Source: Pedobacter cryoconitis (GTDB lineage Bacteria > Bacteroidota > Bacteroidia > Sphingobacteriales > Sphingobacteriaceae). From it: DNA of 64,000 nucleotides. Under the pieces are notes generated by a model. The model saw nothing but the letters and a program-made list of their open reading frames with translations. It had not been told where the DNA came from and searched no databases. The stretch's first letter is position 1. Every line of letters begins with the position of its first letter. The DNA is taken from contig NZ_JACHCG010000002.1 of assembly GCF_014200595.1 (NCBI RefSeq), forward strand, positions 697,343 to 761,342, written 5' to 3'. Below are positions 17,697 to 25,472 of this stretch, piece by piece. The translations under genes were made by a program, and so were the position numbers.

Positions 17697-18446
17697 TTAT
17701 TTTAAAATCCCCCAAATCAAGACTATTGAGCTAATTGCTGAGGCGAGAGGGACAATCGTAGAGCCAACTCTTTTGTCCCAATGTTTACCTTTTCTGCTTG
17801 GAACATAAATTACATCGCCCGGATGCAATTGTATATTTGAGGCGAGGTAATTATCCATCTTTGTAAGATCCGAAATATGTGTTACAGGTTTATTGTTGAC
17901 TATCCTGATGATCTGAATTTCCTTTTTATTTGCATAAAAGTCGAAATCTCCTGCGCGGCTAATGATATCGATTAACGTATTGTTGCTTTTTTCCAGTAAG
18001 TATTTACCTGGGGTTTTAAGCTCTCCCAATATGGAAACTTCTTTATTCAAAACCTTTATTTCAATTATAGGATTGACAATCCACTTTTTAAATTCTTTAG
18101 TTAGTTTTTCTTTTGCCTGCGGAATTGTTAAGCCTAGTAAATTCACTTCGCCTAATTTTGGAACGGTTACGGTACCTTCTGCGTTTAACATCAGCCATTT
18201 TCCGTACACTTCGTTAGAATTGTAAATCCCATAAATTGATCCAACACTAAGGTCATCATGATCCCATATACTAATATTTATCTTGTCATCTTTCTCAAGT
18301 CTATATTCATAATTAGGATTGAAGGCAAAAATACTATCTGTTACTTGTGATTTTTTTTTGGTTACAGACATTAAATTCTGAGTTGTGCAGGATGATAACA
18401 ATAGCATTGCTAATACTATAATTACACAAGGGACTGACGTTTTCAT
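17697..18446 (-). CDS. Wza-like polysaccharide export outer-membrane lipoprotein
   Basis: A 249-residue lipoprotein. The signal peptide ends in LLLSSC, giving lipid attachment at Cys20. A Poly_export domain follows (YRLEKDDKINISIWDHDDLS), then SLBB-type beta-grasp domains (VSILGELKTPGKYLL and HPGDVIYVPSRKG). A C-terminal hydrophobic helix (IVPLASAISSIVLIWGI) may cross a membrane. It should form the outer-membrane channel for the exopolysaccharide with the co-polymerase encoded just downstream. It is the first structural gene behind the lone receiver protein. Confidence 0.92.
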   Translation of the reverse strand: MKTSVPCVIIVLAMLLLSSCTTQNLMSVTKKKSQVTDSIFAFNPNYEYRLEKDDKINISIWDHDDLSVGSIYGIYNSNEVYGKWLMLNAEGTVTVPKLGEVNLLGLTIPQAKEKLTKEFKKWIVNPIIEIKVLNKEVSILGELKTPGKYLLEKSNNTLIDIISRAGDFDFYANKKEIQIIRIVNNKPVTHISDLTKMDNYLASNIQLHPGDVIYVPSRKGKHWDKRVGSTIVPLASAISSIVLIWGILK

Positions 18447-18461
18447 AAATTTTACAATTAG

Positions 18462-18896
18462 TTAGAATAATGAAAATATTTTACGAATAAGACCAGGAGC
18501 TTTCTGTTTCATAGCTTCTTGTATTTCTTTAATCTTGCTCAGGACTTTAATGATCTGTGTTAATTCATCAGGACCCTTTACGATATAATCAAAGGCACCA
18601 AATTTCAGGGCATTTACAGCGGTTGCTATATTTGCCTGCCCGGATAAGAAAACGACAAAAATGTCGGGGTTAAACCGTTTTATTTTTTTGAGTACCTCGA
18701 TGCCACTTAAGTTGTTTAATCCATAATCCAGAAAGATGACATCTGGGTTTTCAGTTAAACGATTAAGACACGTTGTTTCACTTTCAAAAATCGTAATGTC
18801 TTGATAATTTTCGTTTTCCAGATATATCTTATAGAGGTTCAGACAAAAGATATCGTCGTCTATCAGGAATATTTTGAATTTTTGACTTGCTTCCAT
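18462..18896 (-). CDS. Single-domain response regulator at the head of the exopolysaccharide operon
   Basis: A 144-residue receiver with acidic pocket D13-D15, phospho-acceptor D57 (VIFLDYGL) and a conserved Lys in YIVKGPDE. After the receiver there are only about 20 basic residues and no output domain. It resembles the receiver of the NtrC-type regulator at 2451-3797 in layout. As the first gene of the main export/assembly operon it may act as a phosphate sink or as a protein-interaction switch for the same kinase (inference). A sigma-54-like promoter and two tandem palindromes precede it. Confidence 0.92.
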   Translation of the reverse strand: MEASQKFKIFLIDDDIFCLNLYKIYLENENYQDITIFESETTCLNRLTENPDVIFLDYGLNNLSGIEVLKKIKRFNPDIFVVFLSGQANIATAVNALKFGAFDYIVKGPDELTQIIKVLSKIKEIQEAMKQKAPGLIRKIFSLF

Positions 18897-18921
18897 GATG
18901 TTTAGGTTTTGCTGAGCTGTA

Positions 18922-18937
18922 TTCTAAACCTATGCCA
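18922..18937 (-). promoter_or_regulatory. Sigma-54-like promoter of the main exopolysaccharide operon
   Basis: Minus-strand element TGGCATAGGTTTAGAA. The TTTGGCATA run of the -24 region is identical to that of the FIST promoter at 2354. The -12 box TAGAA keeps T and G at the correct spacing but lacks C. It ends 26 nt before the start codon at 18896. Confidence 0.6.
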
Positions 18938-18988
18938 AAGCTAAAGAACGCGCTCATTTTGATTCAGGAGCTGTTTTTGATAATTGAA

Positions 18989-19026
18989 ATTCCAAATCAT
19001 GGATGTTGAATTCCAAATTCCGGAAA
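18989..19026. promoter_or_regulatory. Two tandem palindromic activator sites (4a, 4b)
   Basis: Site 4a (18989-19005) is ATTCCA-AATCA-TGGATG. Site 4b (19010-19026) is ATTCCA-AATTC-CGGAAA. Their centres are 21 bp apart, two helical turns, and lie 62 and 83 bp upstream of the -24 GG of the promoter. This is the only promoter of the locus with a pair of sites. It drives the longest operon. The rest of the gap 18897-19191 holds an AT-rich tract with no reading frame. Confidence 0.6.
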
Positions 19027-19191
19027 ACATAATCTCTGAATGAACCAGGGAGACCTAAAGAGGAGGAGGAGAAAGAGGATTAATCATTTTATTAAAATTT
19101 AAGAGGTTATTCTTAAATATAATAAAATTATTTTAAAAATTGAGGTATTTTTATTTCGTTTATTTTAAATGGCGGCGCTATTGGGTAAAAA

Positions 19192-19881
19192 CTATGTCGT
19201 TTTAACACCGAAGATATAGCCTACAGCAGCAGTCATTAGCATGGCTGCTGTTCCCCAGAAACAAATCCGGATAACAGCTTTATCTATAGCTGACCCACCA
19301 GCTTTAGCCGCTACAATTGCAGAAATGGCTAAAAATACGATCGAGAAACTATATTGACAAATGACCATCAGGTGAAGTGGTGCGAAAATGGATACCAACA
19401 TCGGAAGCATGCCGCCTGTGATAAATGAGCCTGCCGAAGCTAAAGCAGCTTGCATTGGTTTTGCCTGGGTAATCTCATTGATGCCCAGTTCATCCTTCGC
19501 ATGTGCACCTAAAGCGTCATGTGCAGTGAGCTGTTTAGCAACCTGTAACGCCAGGTTTTCTTCCAGTCCTCTTTGCTGGTAAAGTTTGGCTAGCTCCTTC
19601 AGTTCAATTTCGGGTATCTTTTCCAATTCTCCTTTTTCTCTTTCCAGATCGGCAACTTCAATGTCCGATTGTGAACTCACAGAAACGTATTCTCCGGCAG
19701 CCATAGATAAGGCTCCGGCAACCAGTCCTGCTAAGGCAGCCAATACAATTGGTTCTCTTGTGGTACTTGCTGCTGCAATACCAATGGCCAGACTGGTTGT
19801 AGAAAGAATACCGTCATTTGCGCCTAAAACGGCGGCTCTTAACCAACCGCTTCTATTGGTGTAATGTTCTTCAAGTTCCAT
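19192..19881 (-). CDS. VIT1/CCC1-family Fe/Mn transporter
   Basis: A 229-residue membrane protein of the VIT1/CCC1 family. The N-terminus RAAVLGANDGILSTTSLAIG is the family signature in the first helix, followed by AALAGLVAGALSMAAGEYVSV. A cytoplasmic Glu-rich helical domain (about 75-125) sits in the middle and three further helices follow. Relatives export Fe2+/Mn2+ from the cytoplasm or into a storage compartment. The gene starts one base after the cytochrome gene ends, so it belongs to the thioredoxin-ApbE operon. That link between metal efflux and envelope redox is unusual. Confidence 0.92.
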   Translation of the reverse strand: MELEEHYTNRSGWLRAAVLGANDGILSTTSLAIGIAAASTTREPIVLAALAGLVAGALSMAAGEYVSVSSQSDIEVADLEREKGELEKIPEIELKELAKLYQQRGLEENLALQVAKQLTAHDALGAHAKDELGINEITQAKPMQAALASAGSFITGGMLPMLVSIFAPLHLMVICQYSFSIVFLAISAIVAAKAGGSAIDKAVIRICFWGTAAMLMTAAVGYIFGVKTT

Positions 19882-19882
19882 A

Positions 19883-20545
19883 TTATGCTTTTCCTCCGTT
19901 AATCATGTCAGATACTATACCCTTGCTTTGTTTTCGTTCTGCCAGTAGTACACCAACGATATGTACCAAGATAAAGATCAATATTAAATACATACAAAAA
20001 CCATGAAATCCTTTAATGCTGTGACTTGTAGTTTTACTGATACTTAATTCCTGATCGAATGCCATAGATAAACCTGTTAAGACCATGATGGCAAGTAATA
20101 AATAGAAAATGAGGTACAAGCATTTAACCGTAAACTCGTGTAAGGCTGCATGAGATTCTTTACTATGTTTGCGGTAAGCCTGATAAGCACTTTTTAAGTT
20201 ACCGAAAAAACCTTGCCTTCCAGACAGAGAAAATACAGAGAGCAGCCTGAACAAGAATAATGCAGCAAGTACATAACCAAAGTAAATATGGATATTCCAA
20301 ATCTGATCTTCCATTCCATTAGCTATATTTTTAGCTTGTTGAGCAGTTATTGAGGTACCGGATTGCTGTAGTATAAAGTTGGTATTACTTTTTACATCAA
20401 ACAAAGTTGAATTTAACAGCACTGTGAGTAGTGATCCGGTAATGACCAGTAGATTTAGCCAATGCCATAGTCTAATAGATCTGCTATGCTTTTTCAATTT
20501 AGCAGGATGATCAATGTCGTTCCTCAATGGTTCAATGATAGCCAT
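19883..20545 (-). CDS. Cytochrome b561-like membrane b-type cytochrome
   Basis: A 220-residue protein with four membrane helices and the histidines of a diheme b-type cytochrome: RLWHWLN in helix 1, NIHIYFGY in helix 2, and GFHGFC plus LVHIVG in the last helix. This pattern fits the cytochrome b561 / Ni,Fe-hydrogenase b-subunit superfamily. It should pass electrons between the quinone pool and a periplasmic partner. It lies between DUF3570 and VIT1 genes. With a flavin transferase and a thioredoxin upstream, it probably feeds or drains an envelope redox carrier (inference). Confidence 0.88.
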   Translation of the reverse strand: MAIIEPLRNDIDHPAKLKKHSRSIRLWHWLNLLVITGSLLTVLLNSTLFDVKSNTNFILQQSGTSITAQQAKNIANGMEDQIWNIHIYFGYVLAALFLFRLLSVFSLSGRQGFFGNLKSAYQAYRKHSKESHAALHEFTVKCLYLIFYLLLAIMVLTGLSMAFDQELSISKTTSHSIKGFHGFCMYLILIFILVHIVGVLLAERKQSKGIVSDMINGGKA

Positions 20546-20597
20546 GTTGATTGCGTTTTAATGCATCTGGATTTCATGTTCCAGATGCAATGCGTTT

Positions 20598-21818
20598 TTA
20601 TTTTACTTTTAAATTTAAAGTAATAATATCGGAAACCAGTCCTGTAGATCTGCTATAATGTCCGTATCTAAGTTCCAGCATATTGAGATGCTGCCAGCCA
20701 AATACACCATGTGGTGGTGCAAGCCGGATTCCAGCCCCATAAAAATCACTGTTCAGGGTCGACAGATCATAGTCACTGGTAAAATAGGTAGCAGAAGGAT
20801 CATGTTGGCCATAGGGTGCAAAATATCGGGTTCCTGTTTGTTGATTATAGCGGTAAAATGGACTTAAGGAGATAAATGAAGTGAGTTTCACTGGAACTTC
20901 TATTTCTGCGGTATGTGCCCTGATGCCCCAGTTATCCATAAAGTAACGGTAATAAGTCCGTATAATTACCTGGTCAGTGGCAAAGTAATTTAACCTTGCG
21001 GCAATAGGTAATTTATATCTTTTATCGGGTAGCGTTTCTGCTCTTAAAGAACCATCTGTAAAATAATCACGTTGGTACTTGGTGGCTAGCAAGCCCTTTT
21101 GATAAGCAGGCTCAATAATGAGCAGTGCCTGAAGTTTTGGATTGATAACCTGTGAAATAGAAAAAGAGGTGCTGAATGAATTTCTTGGGCTAGAGCCTTC
21201 ACTTCTCGATTCACGACCGTTGCCGCCACTTGTTGCAGGCCGCAGTTCAATAGGTAAAATGACTTTCCATGTATCTAAAAATGCCTGTAGTTTAAAATCA
21301 AACTGGGTATTTTTATCTTTCGACAAGCGTGTCAGGTTAAATCCTGCACCTAGTGACTGGTAATCATATTCCTTGGAGAAAGAACCTGTAAAACCAAAAG
21401 CATTTCCGGTTTTTTCATTGCTTTGTGTCCAGTTTAAAGATGGATAAATACGGGTATCAGCCATGGATGCTGAAGAGATCGTACTTGGATCAATTTTATC
21501 AGAAGAAGCAGAAGTATAATGATCTACGCCCAGTTCAAACAAAAAGGTATTTTTCTTGCCTGCTTTATTGAATTTAGACATTTGTAAATCGATCGTATTA
21601 GCGAAATCTGTCAGTTTTTCAGTTCCAATACCACCTGTAACGGCTGAATTATTACCGTTTTGGTGGTAGTATGCCGAGACCAGGTTGATTTCGTCTAATT
21701 TAAGTTTCCTGCTTTGATAATTACTGCTGTCGGCAGCAGCGGGTTTATTCTTAATTTGTCCATGGGCACCTAAAACACCGAGGAACAACAGCAGTACATG
21801 CAGATAAATCTTTCTCAT
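20598..21818 (-). CDS. DUF3570 family probable outer-membrane beta-barrel protein
   Basis: A 406-residue exported protein with a cleavable signal peptide (ends near GAHGQ, residue 21). The mature part is rich in alternating aromatic and polar strands (RTYYRYFMDNWGIRAH, ISLSPFYRYNQQTG) and ends in LNLKVK, as expected for an outer-membrane barrel. It belongs to the DUF3570 family, which usually sits beside DUF4266, ApbE and thioredoxin genes, as it does here. Its function is not established. The gene starts 9 nt after the DUF4266 gene. Confidence 0.82.
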   Translation of the reverse strand: MRKIYLHVLLLFLGVLGAHGQIKNKPAAADSSNYQSRKLKLDEINLVSAYYHQNGNNSAVTGGIGTEKLTDFANTIDLQMSKFNKAGKKNTFLFELGVDHYTSASSDKIDPSTISSASMADTRIYPSLNWTQSNEKTGNAFGFTGSFSKEYDYQSLGAGFNLTRLSKDKNTQFDFKLQAFLDTWKVILPIELRPATSGGNGRESRSEGSSPRNSFSTSFSISQVINPKLQALLIIEPAYQKGLLATKYQRDYFTDGSLRAETLPDKRYKLPIAARLNYFATDQVIIRTYYRYFMDNWGIRAHTAEIEVPVKLTSFISLSPFYRYNQQTGTRYFAPYGQHDPSATYFTSDYDLSTLNSDFYGAGIRLAPPHGVFGWQHLNMLELRYGHYSRSTGLVSDIITLNLKVK

Positions 21819-21827
21819 GATTTTTAT

Positions 21828-22058
21828 TTAGTTACAACCACAACCACCACCGCTTTTGCCACCATTGGCACCAGAACCACCTTCACGGTATAACTGGAAA
21901 CTCTGTTCAAATTTCTGCGCCGTTCGAGAGGATAAAGCCATTTCGGAGTCATTGAGCTTGTTTTTCTGATACGGTTTTACTGTTGCGCATGCGCTCAGCA
22001 GGCTAAGTGCAAAGATGGCAGAGCCGAGTAGTACTGCTATTGGAATGGACTTTTTCAT
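21828..22058 (-). CDS. DUF4266 small Gly/Cys-rich lipoprotein
   Basis: A 76-residue lipoprotein with lipobox LLSAC and lipid-bearing Cys24. The short mature chain ends in a flexible Gly-rich tail with two close cysteines, GGKSGGGCGCN. A Ser-Gly-Ala triplet (EGGSGANGG) precedes the tail. It lies one base after the ApbE gene and 9 nt before DUF3570. The Cys pair could be a thioredoxin substrate or bind metal, and the SGA could in principle be a flavin acceptor. Both are guesses, since the SGA lacks the Asp and Thr/Ser of the usual ApbE target motif. Confidence 0.82.
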   Translation of the reverse strand: MKKSIPIAVLLGSAIFALSLLSACATVKPYQKNKLNDSEMALSSRTAQKFEQSFQLYREGGSGANGGKSGGGCGCN

Positions 22059-22059
22059 A

Positions 22060-22992
22060 TCATTGTTTTACATTAATATTTTTCGAAGTATACAGCTGAT
22101 CCTGGTCATCTATAATGATACAGGCCACATGTTTTAACTGATTAATCAAATCAAGGCCTATTTGCACACCCATTACGATTACAGGTGTAGCGAGTGCATC
22201 GGCTAGTTCAGCGCTTGGACAAATGATACTTACACTTTTAATTCCACTAACCGGCAAACCGGTCTTAGGATCAATCGTATGGGAGTACCTGCGGCCGTTT
22301 ATAGTGGCATACTTTTCATAATCGCCAGATGTTGCAATAGCCATATTGCTAATGTTTAGCGCAGAAAAAGGGCGACTGCTTTGATCGGGATCGGCGATGC
22401 CTATTGTCCAGGGCTTGCCTGCTGATTGATTACCCCAGGTAATCAGATCACCTGCTGCATTTACTATTCCGTGTTCGATTCCTATACGCTGCAATACCTG
22501 TTTGGCCCTGTCGGCTGCATAACCCTTTCCTATGCCACCAAATCCGATCCGCATGCCTTGTTGTTTGAGCATGACCGTAGAATTTTCAGGATCTATAATT
22601 ACATTCTGGTAGTTGATCAGGCTGACCGATTGACGTGCTGTTTCAAAATCTGGCAGTGAGGTCATATTGATATCAAAGTTCCAAAGGCTTTTATCGATGG
22701 AGCCATAGCTAATGTCGAAGGCACCCTGGGTAATGTCTGATATTTTTACTGCACGCTGAATGAGCTCAATCACTTCTGGATCAACTTTAACGGGCATTAT
22801 ACCTGCATATTGATTGATAAGGCTGGTTTGGCTGGTCTCTTTGAATGTACTTAGTAATTCTTCGATCCTGCTAACCTCTGCTATAGCTGCATCAATTGCT
22901 TTTTCGCCGGCAGTTTCATGATCCGCAATTACCGTAAACTCAAAGCGGTTACCCATGAGTTTTAATACCCGATTGTAAGTTGCGTTCTCCAT
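22060..22992 (-). CDS. apbE: ApbE-family FAD:protein FMN transferase
   Basis: A 310-residue enzyme that transfers FMN from FAD to a Ser/Thr of a target protein. Family motifs are clear: GAFDISYGSIDKSLW, GGIGKGYAADRA, NAAGDLITWG, ATSGDYEKY, HTIDPKTGLPV and the metal-site segment AELADALATPVIVMG. The protein starts directly at the catalytic domain, without signal peptide or lipobox, although most homologues are exported. The upstream gap is only 8 nt, so no missed leader fits. No obvious flavin-target gene with a standard D-x-x-x-S-G-A-T motif lies in the window. Confidence 0.92.
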   Translation of the reverse strand: MENATYNRVLKLMGNRFEFTVIADHETAGEKAIDAAIAEVSRIEELLSTFKETSQTSLINQYAGIMPVKVDPEVIELIQRAVKISDITQGAFDISYGSIDKSLWNFDINMTSLPDFETARQSVSLINYQNVIIDPENSTVMLKQQGMRIGFGGIGKGYAADRAKQVLQRIGIEHGIVNAAGDLITWGNQSAGKPWTIGIADPDQSSRPFSALNISNMAIATSGDYEKYATINGRRYSHTIDPKTGLPVSGIKSVSIICPSAELADALATPVIVMGVQIGLDLINQLKHVACIIIDDQDQLYTSKNINVKQ

Positions 22993-23000
22993 TTTATTAT

Positions 23001-23435
23001 TTATTTACCAGATTCAATGCTTGTGATTTCCTGAACAAATTTTTCAGGAGTTTCATTGGGGTAGCCGTCCCATGATTTTAAAACTTCCCCATTTTCATCT
23101 ACGAGCAGGGTGTAAGGGAATTTACCATCAGGGTTATATTTTTCTGCCAATGCTTCATTGAGTTTAATCTGTTCAGCAGACAGCTGGTTTTTCTTTTGGC
23201 GTGGGAAATCTGCACGTAACAATACTAAATGAGCTTTAGCATAAGTTTCAAAAACCTCTGATTCGAGGATTTCTTTTCTTAAACGGATGCAGGGGCCACA
23301 CCAATCTGACCCTGAGAAATTTATAAGAATTTGTTGATGAGTGCTTTTAGCCCGCTGCTGTGCCTGGGTAAAATTGCTCATCCAGCTTAATGAACCAGGA
23401 AGAATTGATAATAGTGTGATTAGTAATAGTTTCAT
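23001..23435 (-). CDS. Exported thioredoxin-fold protein
   Basis: A 144-residue protein with an N-terminal signal sequence (MKLLLITLLSILPGS) and one thioredoxin domain carrying the redox motif WCGPC at about 46-50. A cis-Pro region (KFPYTLLVDENGEVL) is present. Its size and the insertion before the cis-Pro resemble the thioredoxin_7/DsbD-gamma-like group. It is the first gene of the ApbE operon. It probably keeps cysteines in a periplasmic partner reduced, possibly the Gly/Cys tail of the DUF4266 protein (inference). Confidence 0.9.
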   Translation of the reverse strand: MKLLLITLLSILPGSLSWMSNFTQAQQRAKSTHQQILINFSGSDWCGPCIRLRKEILESEVFETYAKAHLVLLRADFPRQKKNQLSAEQIKLNEALAEKYNPDGKFPYTLLVDENGEVLKSWDGYPNETPEKFVQEITSIESGK

Positions 23436-23520
23436 CTGTCTGTCCTTAATATTTCATCTAATATCAAGGCCAATTCTGAAGACATTGTGAAGTTGTCTGT
23501 TAAAAAATGTTAAAGCATTG

Positions 23521-24798
23521 TCATCTGATTTTATTATCGGAGCTTTTAAAATTGATGATGAATTGGTGATATTCCTTCTCATAACTGTAACTCAGTACAT
23601 AATTTTGTTTTAAACAGACTTGTTTCAGGATGGCGAGACCCAGACCTGTACCATCTGAAGCATTGTCTTTATAGAATCTTTCAAAAATCTTTTGAGGATG
23701 AAGTGCGGTATGTGAGCTGGTGTTTGAAAAGATAAGGTTGTCATTCGTTATGGTAATCAAAATTGAGCCACCATCGTTATTGTGTCTTATGGCATTGCTG
23801 AAAAGATTATTGATTAATATCTCTATTAAAGAACGGTTTGCAAAAACAGAGAATGGGCTGATATTTGTTTTAACTTGCAGCTCTCTTTTTTGAATAAGTT
23901 CCTGGAAATAGCTGATCTTCTCATTAACTAATGCTTTAAGATCGATTTCTTCTTTATCCTGAAGTTGATTATTGTCGATTTTAACCAGCAGCAGGAGTGA
24001 TTGATTCAACTTCGTTAATTTTGAGGTAGCTTTATACAGATCGTCCAGAATTTCACTCTCTTCTTTATCAAGTGTATTGGATTGTAGCATAGTATCAAGT
24101 TTGGAGTTGATGACTGCAAGGGGTGTCATCATTTCATGGGATGCGTTTTCAGTAAACAGCTTAATTTCTTTGTAATCTGATTTTACTTTTAGCGATACTT
24201 CAAGAACGGTATTATTCAGTTCTCTGAATTCTTCAATATTGGTTTGAACCGGCTCAAATACTTTCTCCTGATTAATGTTGAATGCTTTGATATTGATTAA
24301 CAATTGGCGGAATGGCTGCCACATTCTTTTAATCAGAATTCTGTTGACCAGCCATAAAATCAATAACAAAACAATTACTGGTAATAAAATAATAAGAATA
24401 ATACTTTTAATCTGTTCTTGCCACTCAAATTTAGAAGCCATGATGATCACTTCGTAGGGCTGTCCGTTTAATATTAATTCTGTTTTCAGATACCTTGCTG
24501 ATTCGTCGTGTTTCTTCTTAGGATTGTAGAATGTTGTATCTGCAAAAAATCTATTTTTATCCGATAGTCCGTGTATTTTCTTGTAGTCAACAATAACGTC
24601 ATCAAAACCATCCGGGGAAGGGAGAATGTTTTTAACATGTGCAAAGTCCTGTACTTCAAGAACCTCTTCGTAAAGATGATCATCAATCTGTTTATTGATA
24701 TATTGTCCGAGCGTTTTATAAAAGAGAAACCCTATAATAATCAGGCCTGTAAACGTGATGATAGCTAAGATCCTGTTATAGCTGCTGAATAATTTCAT
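23521..24798 (-). CDS. Sensor histidine kinase of the OmpR-type pair
   Basis: A 425-residue membrane kinase. Helices at about 9-29 and 132-152 flank a periplasmic domain of about 100 residues. A linker, a HisKA domain with NASHEMMTPL (phospho-acceptor His221) and an HATPase domain follow (NNLFSNAIRHN for the N box, DGTGLGLAIL for the G box). The start codon overlaps the response regulator stop by 4 nt. The kinase gene ends 85 nt before the thioredoxin-ApbE operon, so it probably senses the envelope redox or metal state that this operon serves (inference). Confidence 0.92.
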   Translation of the reverse strand: MKLFSSYNRILAIITFTGLIIIGFLFYKTLGQYINKQIDDHLYEEVLEVQDFAHVKNILPSPDGFDDVIVDYKKIHGLSDKNRFFADTTFYNPKKKHDESARYLKTELILNGQPYEVIIMASKFEWQEQIKSIILIILLPVIVLLLILWLVNRILIKRMWQPFRQLLINIKAFNINQEKVFEPVQTNIEEFRELNNTVLEVSLKVKSDYKEIKLFTENASHEMMTPLAVINSKLDTMLQSNTLDKEESEILDDLYKATSKLTKLNQSLLLLVKIDNNQLQDKEEIDLKALVNEKISYFQELIQKRELQVKTNISPFSVFANRSLIEILINNLFSNAIRHNNDGGSILITITNDNLIFSNTSSHTALHPQKIFERFYKDNASDGTGLGLAILKQVCLKQNYVLSYSYEKEYHQFIINFKSSDNKIR

Positions 24799-25472
24799 GA
24801 ATCGGTAAATTTATAACCTACTCCATAAACCGAATGAAAATAGTCTTTGCAGCCTGAATCTGTTAGTTTTTTTCTCACATTTTTAATATGGGTATAAATG
24901 AAATCGAAACTATCGGCCATATCAGCATCATCGCCCCAAATGTGAACTACTGCTGCGGCTTTGGAGATTACTTTATTTTTGTTGACTACAAAATACAATA
25001 GGAGTTCAAATTCTTTTCTGGTCAGGTATACAGGTTTTCCGTTTACTTTCGTTTCTTTAGCAGTAGTATCAATTTCTATTTCATTGAAATGAAATATACT
25101 ATTTCCATTGAAATGCCGGCGTCTTACTATGGATTGTACCCTGGCGTAAAGCTCAGACAAATGGAAGGGTTTGATCAGGTAATCATCAGCACCCAGACTT
25201 AATCCTTCAATTTTCTGATCTAAAGAATTGCGTGCAGAAATAATCAGTACACCGTCTGCTTTATTTATTTTTTTTAGATATTTTAATAGTTGAAGGCCTT
25301 CTCCATCAGGCAAAGTTAAATCCAGTAAAATGCAATCATAATCATAAATGGATAGCTTTTGGTAACCTTGTTCATAGGTCGAGGCATGATCACAAATGTT
25401 TCCCTCAACTGTCAGATATTGATTAATACTGTTTCTCAGGCTTTCTTCATCCTCAACTATTAGAAATTTCAT
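24795..25472 (-). CDS. OmpR-family response regulator
   Basis: I choose the ATG at 25472, which gives MKFLIVEDEE and 225 residues. The in-frame ATG 45 nt upstream adds a leader not seen in the family. The receiver has D51 as phospho-acceptor (ILLDLTLPDG) and KPFH as the conserved Lys. The C-terminal winged helix (LTRKEFELLLYFV, IYTHIKNVRKKL, SVYGVGYKF) is typical of OmpR/PhoB. The pair probably regulates the adjacent thioredoxin-ApbE operon. A target site could not be recognised. Confidence 0.92.
   Translation of the reverse strand: MKFLIVEDEESLRNSINQYLTVEGNICDHASTYEQGYQKLSIYDYDCILLDLTLPDGEGLQLLKYLKKINKADGVLIISARNSLDQKIEGLSLGADDYLIKPFHLSELYARVQSIVRRRHFNGNSIFHFNEIEIDTTAKETKVNGKPVYLTRKEFELLLYFVVNKNKVISKAAAVVHIWGDDADMADSFDFIYTHIKNVRKKLTDSGCKDYFHSVYGVGYKFTDS

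Noticed and set aside
20328..20360. ATTCCAAATCT followed by ATTCCATT in the cytochrome gene
   Set aside because: Only a left half site with no complementary right arm, inside coding sequence.
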